Assembly: GCA_041394945.1 (NCBI GenBank)
Contig: JAWKHH010000004.1
Location: forward strand, 620,001 to 684,000
From: Bryobacteraceae bacterium
GTDB lineage: Bacteria > Acidobacteriota > Terriglobia > Bryobacterales > Bryobacteraceae
Direction of reading: 5' to 3'
Length of the DNA stretch: 64,000 bases
The number at the start of each line of letters is the position of its first letter. The first letter of the stretch is position 1. Below the pieces are notes generated by a model. It saw nothing but the letters and a program-made list of their open reading frames with translations, ran no database searches and had not been told where the DNA came from. Shown one piece after another: positions 62,611 through 64,000 of this stretch. The translations under genes and the position numbers were made by a program.

Positions 62611-63572
62611 CGCCGGTCGTCCCGGCGGAAGAACAGGACCTTGTCCGGTCGTACGCCCGTGATCGGTTCGCCGCGCGCATTGGCGTCCACCGAATGGTGC
62701 CCGTTCGACTCCACCACGCCCAGCAGAGCGCCGGTTCGCGGATCGAGCTTCATCAGCCACCCCGGGGCGCCGTTGGGCAGGTTGCGCGGTTGCGTGCCGA
62801 TCCAGATGGCGCCGCCGCGCGCTGTGATGCAGAACGTCTTGCCGAACCCGTTCCACTCACTGAGATATTTACCTTCGAGCGTGAAGCGCTGTATCCGGCC
62901 ATTCTCGCGGTCGGCGACGTAGAGGATCCCTTGCGGATCGATGGTGAGCCCGTGCGGAAGGTGGAACTCACCAGGACCGGTACCGTGCTTCCCCCACTCG
63001 CGGATGCGCTTGCCCTTCGCCGTGTATTCGAGGATACGCGCGTTGGCGTAGCCGTCGGAGATGAACAGGCGGCCGTCGGGCGCGAATGCAATATCGGTGG
63101 TTCCCTTGAAAGCGCTCGGGTGATTGGCGGGCTGGCCGCCTACCTGGATCTCGAGCAGCGTATTCCCCTGGGGGCTGAACTTGTAGACGGCGGATGAGGC
63201 CGCGTCGACGGTCCAGACGTTGCCGTGCGGGTCCAGCCGGATCGAGTGTGGAATCGTGAACATTCCCCGCCCCCACGAGCGGAGAACCTCCCCCGCCGGG
63301 GAAACCGCGAGGATCGGGTCGGCTTTGTCGCCGCGTTGGAGCAGGTAGATGGCGCCGTTGGCAGCGAAGGCGGCCGACGAGGTGAAGTCGAGGGCGAAGC
63401 CGTCGGCGGGGGGCCGCACCGTGAGTTCAGTCCGCCGAAGTGGGAGCTTCTCAGCGGCAGCGGCGCGGGAGCGAAGGCGTCCGGCTTCTTCTTCGGTGGC
63501 TGGCGGCGGTTGAGCCAGCGCCACCTGGAGCGCGAAAACAGGAAGGCCGCGGCACAGGCGACGGGCAAGCAT
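62607..63572 (-). CDS. NHL-repeat propeller protein
   Basis: A 321-residue exported protein starting at ATG 63572 (TATAGT seven bases upstream; GTG 63581 overlaps that hexamer and is less likely). NHL-type blades are visible: IPHSIRLDPHGNVWTVDAASS, DIAFAPDGRLFISDGYANARI and LPHGLTIDPQGILYVADRENGRIQRF (in parts), with a HYCTRPH-like peptidyl-amidoglycolate lyase-type layout. It is probably a secreted binding protein or lyase of unknown substrate. It is convergent with the sialidase-like gene. Confidence 0.83.
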   Translation of the reverse strand: MLARRLCRGLPVFALQVALAQPPPATEEEAGRLRSRAAAAEKLPLRRTELTVRPPADGFALDFTSSAAFAANGAIYLLQRGDKADPILAVSPAGEVLRSWGRGMFTIPHSIRLDPHGNVWTVDAASSAVYKFSPQGNTLLEIQVGGQPANHPSAFKGTTDIAFAPDGRLFISDGYANARILEYTAKGKRIREWGKHGTGPGEFHLPHGLTIDPQGILYVADRENGRIQRFTLEGKYLSEWNGFGKTFCITARGGAIWIGTQPRNLPNGAPGWLMKLDPRTGALLGVVESNGHHSVDANARGEPITGVRPDKVLFFRRDDRR

Positions 63573-63579
63573 GCCCGCC

Positions 63580-63585
63580 ACTATA
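63580..63585 (-). promoter_or_regulatory. -10 hexamer before the NHL-repeat gene
   Basis: TATAGT (63585-63580, minus strand), seven nucleotides and ATG 63572. Confidence 0.45.
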
Positions 63586-63614
63586 CCGCGGCCTCCGGGT
63601 GTTGGGGCGCGCTG

Positions 63615-64000
63615 CTATTCCGCGAACGCGCAGCTCGAAGTGATGCCGGCGCCTTCGAGCGCCACGGCCATCTTCTCGAGCGCGGACTTGTGGATCTGCG
63701 ATACGCGGCTTTCATTGATGCCGAGGATGCCGCCGATTTCCTTCATCGTCATCTCGTTCTTGTAGTAGAGAACGACGACCTTCTGGTAGCGCTCCGGGAG
63801 AGTGTGCATCGCTTCGCTGAGCATGAACCGCATCTGCTCGCGGGCGCACATGATATCGGGCTGGAATTCGGGGCTCGACGGAAAATCCGGCGGGGGCAGA
63901 TCCTCGCCTTCGTGGCCGCGGGAAGAGGCCGAGATCAGGCCGACGTTGCGGAGATCGACCATCATCTGACGCCAGCGCGATTCTTCGACGCCCAGCTTCT
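63615..64000 (-). CDS. FliA/WhiG-type RNA polymerase sigma factor, 5' part outside the window
   Basis: The frame is open to the right edge, so the N-terminal regions are missing. The visible C-terminal part has LGVEESRWRQMMVDLRNVGLI (region 3) and LPERYQKVVVLYYKNEMTMKEIGGILGINESRVSQIHKSALEKM (region 4, in parts). ESRVSQIHKSAL is typical of FliA/WhiG alternative sigma factors controlling flagellar or developmental genes. Flagellar genes are not seen here. Confidence 0.88.
   Translation of the reverse strand, partial: KLGVEESRWRQMMVDLRNVGLISASSRGHEGEDLPPPDFPSSPEFQPDIMCAREQMRFMLSEAMHTLPERYQKVVVLYYKNEMTMKEIGGILGINESRVSQIHKSALEKMAVALEGAGITSSCAFAE

Overview
The window is GC-rich, tightly packed chromosomal DNA, most likely from an Acidobacteriota bacterium of the Bryobacterales/Solibacter kind. 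This rests on protein families alone: an acidobacterial-type VWA protein, an Oar-like TonB-dependent receptor with an N-terminal carboxypeptidase-regulatory-like domain, a sigma factor/TPR-kinase pair, ASPIC/UnbV and PQQ-dehydrogenase proteins, and the futalosine menaquinone enzyme MqnC. I see no rRNA, tRNA, CRISPR array, insertion sequence or replication origin.

Layout. 1-4.3 kb is a translationally coupled catabolic operon (AtuA-like protein, its small partner, an enoyl-CoA hydratase, a penicillin-acylase-type Ntn hydrolase). 4.4-9.5 kb holds mqnC, a decayed MazEF-like toxin-antitoxin pair, a GMC oxidoreductase with its gluconate-dehydrogenase-subunit-3 partner, and an EamA exporter. 9.5-19 kb is envelope biology: an HtrA protease, a peptidoglycan-binding protein, alanine dehydrogenase, a broken Uma2 gene, a CoA-binding protein, BamA, an OmpH/Skp chaperone and a permease. 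19-22 kb has two coupled lipoproteins (TPR; VCBS/ASPIC). 22-27 kb has a methyltransferase, a 16-codon peptide gene, a hairpin repeat and the TonB receptor. 27.3-32.4 kb is a sigma/anti-sigma unit with two DUF4097 proteins, then the VWA protein. 32.4-36 kb is a small accessory island: two HicB-like antitoxins without HicA, an Uma2 nuclease, and a large NLR-like STAND ATPase with TPRs. 36-39.2 kb is an EF-hand / ApbE-DUF2271 / PepSY operon. 39.2-42 kb has VapBC with a near-consensus promoter and two metabolic genes.

42-45.5 kb is dnaE. It is followed after 4 bp by a two-gene cassette (Schlafen AlbA_2/HATPase protein plus ParA-like ATPase) whose codon use differs from its flanks. 47.6-51.5 kb has a PEP-CTERM protein and a Ser/Thr kinase-sigma pair. 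51.5-55.3 kb has a D-threonine-aldolase-like enzyme, an orphan CpaE-like ATPase, a small CxxC protein and a PrmA-like methyltransferase. 55.3-59.6 kb has a frameshifted DUF1080 gene plus a truncated copy of its 5' end, a cytochrome c/PQQ dehydrogenase pair and a PAP2 pseudogene. 59.7-64 kb has a DUF1579-like protein, a CBM9-like/PKD protein, a sialidase-fold protein, an NHL-repeat protein and the end of a FliA/WhiG-type sigma factor.

The best candidates for something undescribed are: (i) the AlbA_2+ParA cassette; (ii) the NLR-like ATPase with an unrecognised N-terminal domain; (iii) the tiny peptide gene with a strong ribosome binding site upstream of a methyltransferase; and (iv) a recurring -10 hexamer/6-7 nt/start codon layout at nine or more genes, which predicts widespread leaderless mRNAs. 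All functional statements come from reading the sequence by eye; no database search was run.
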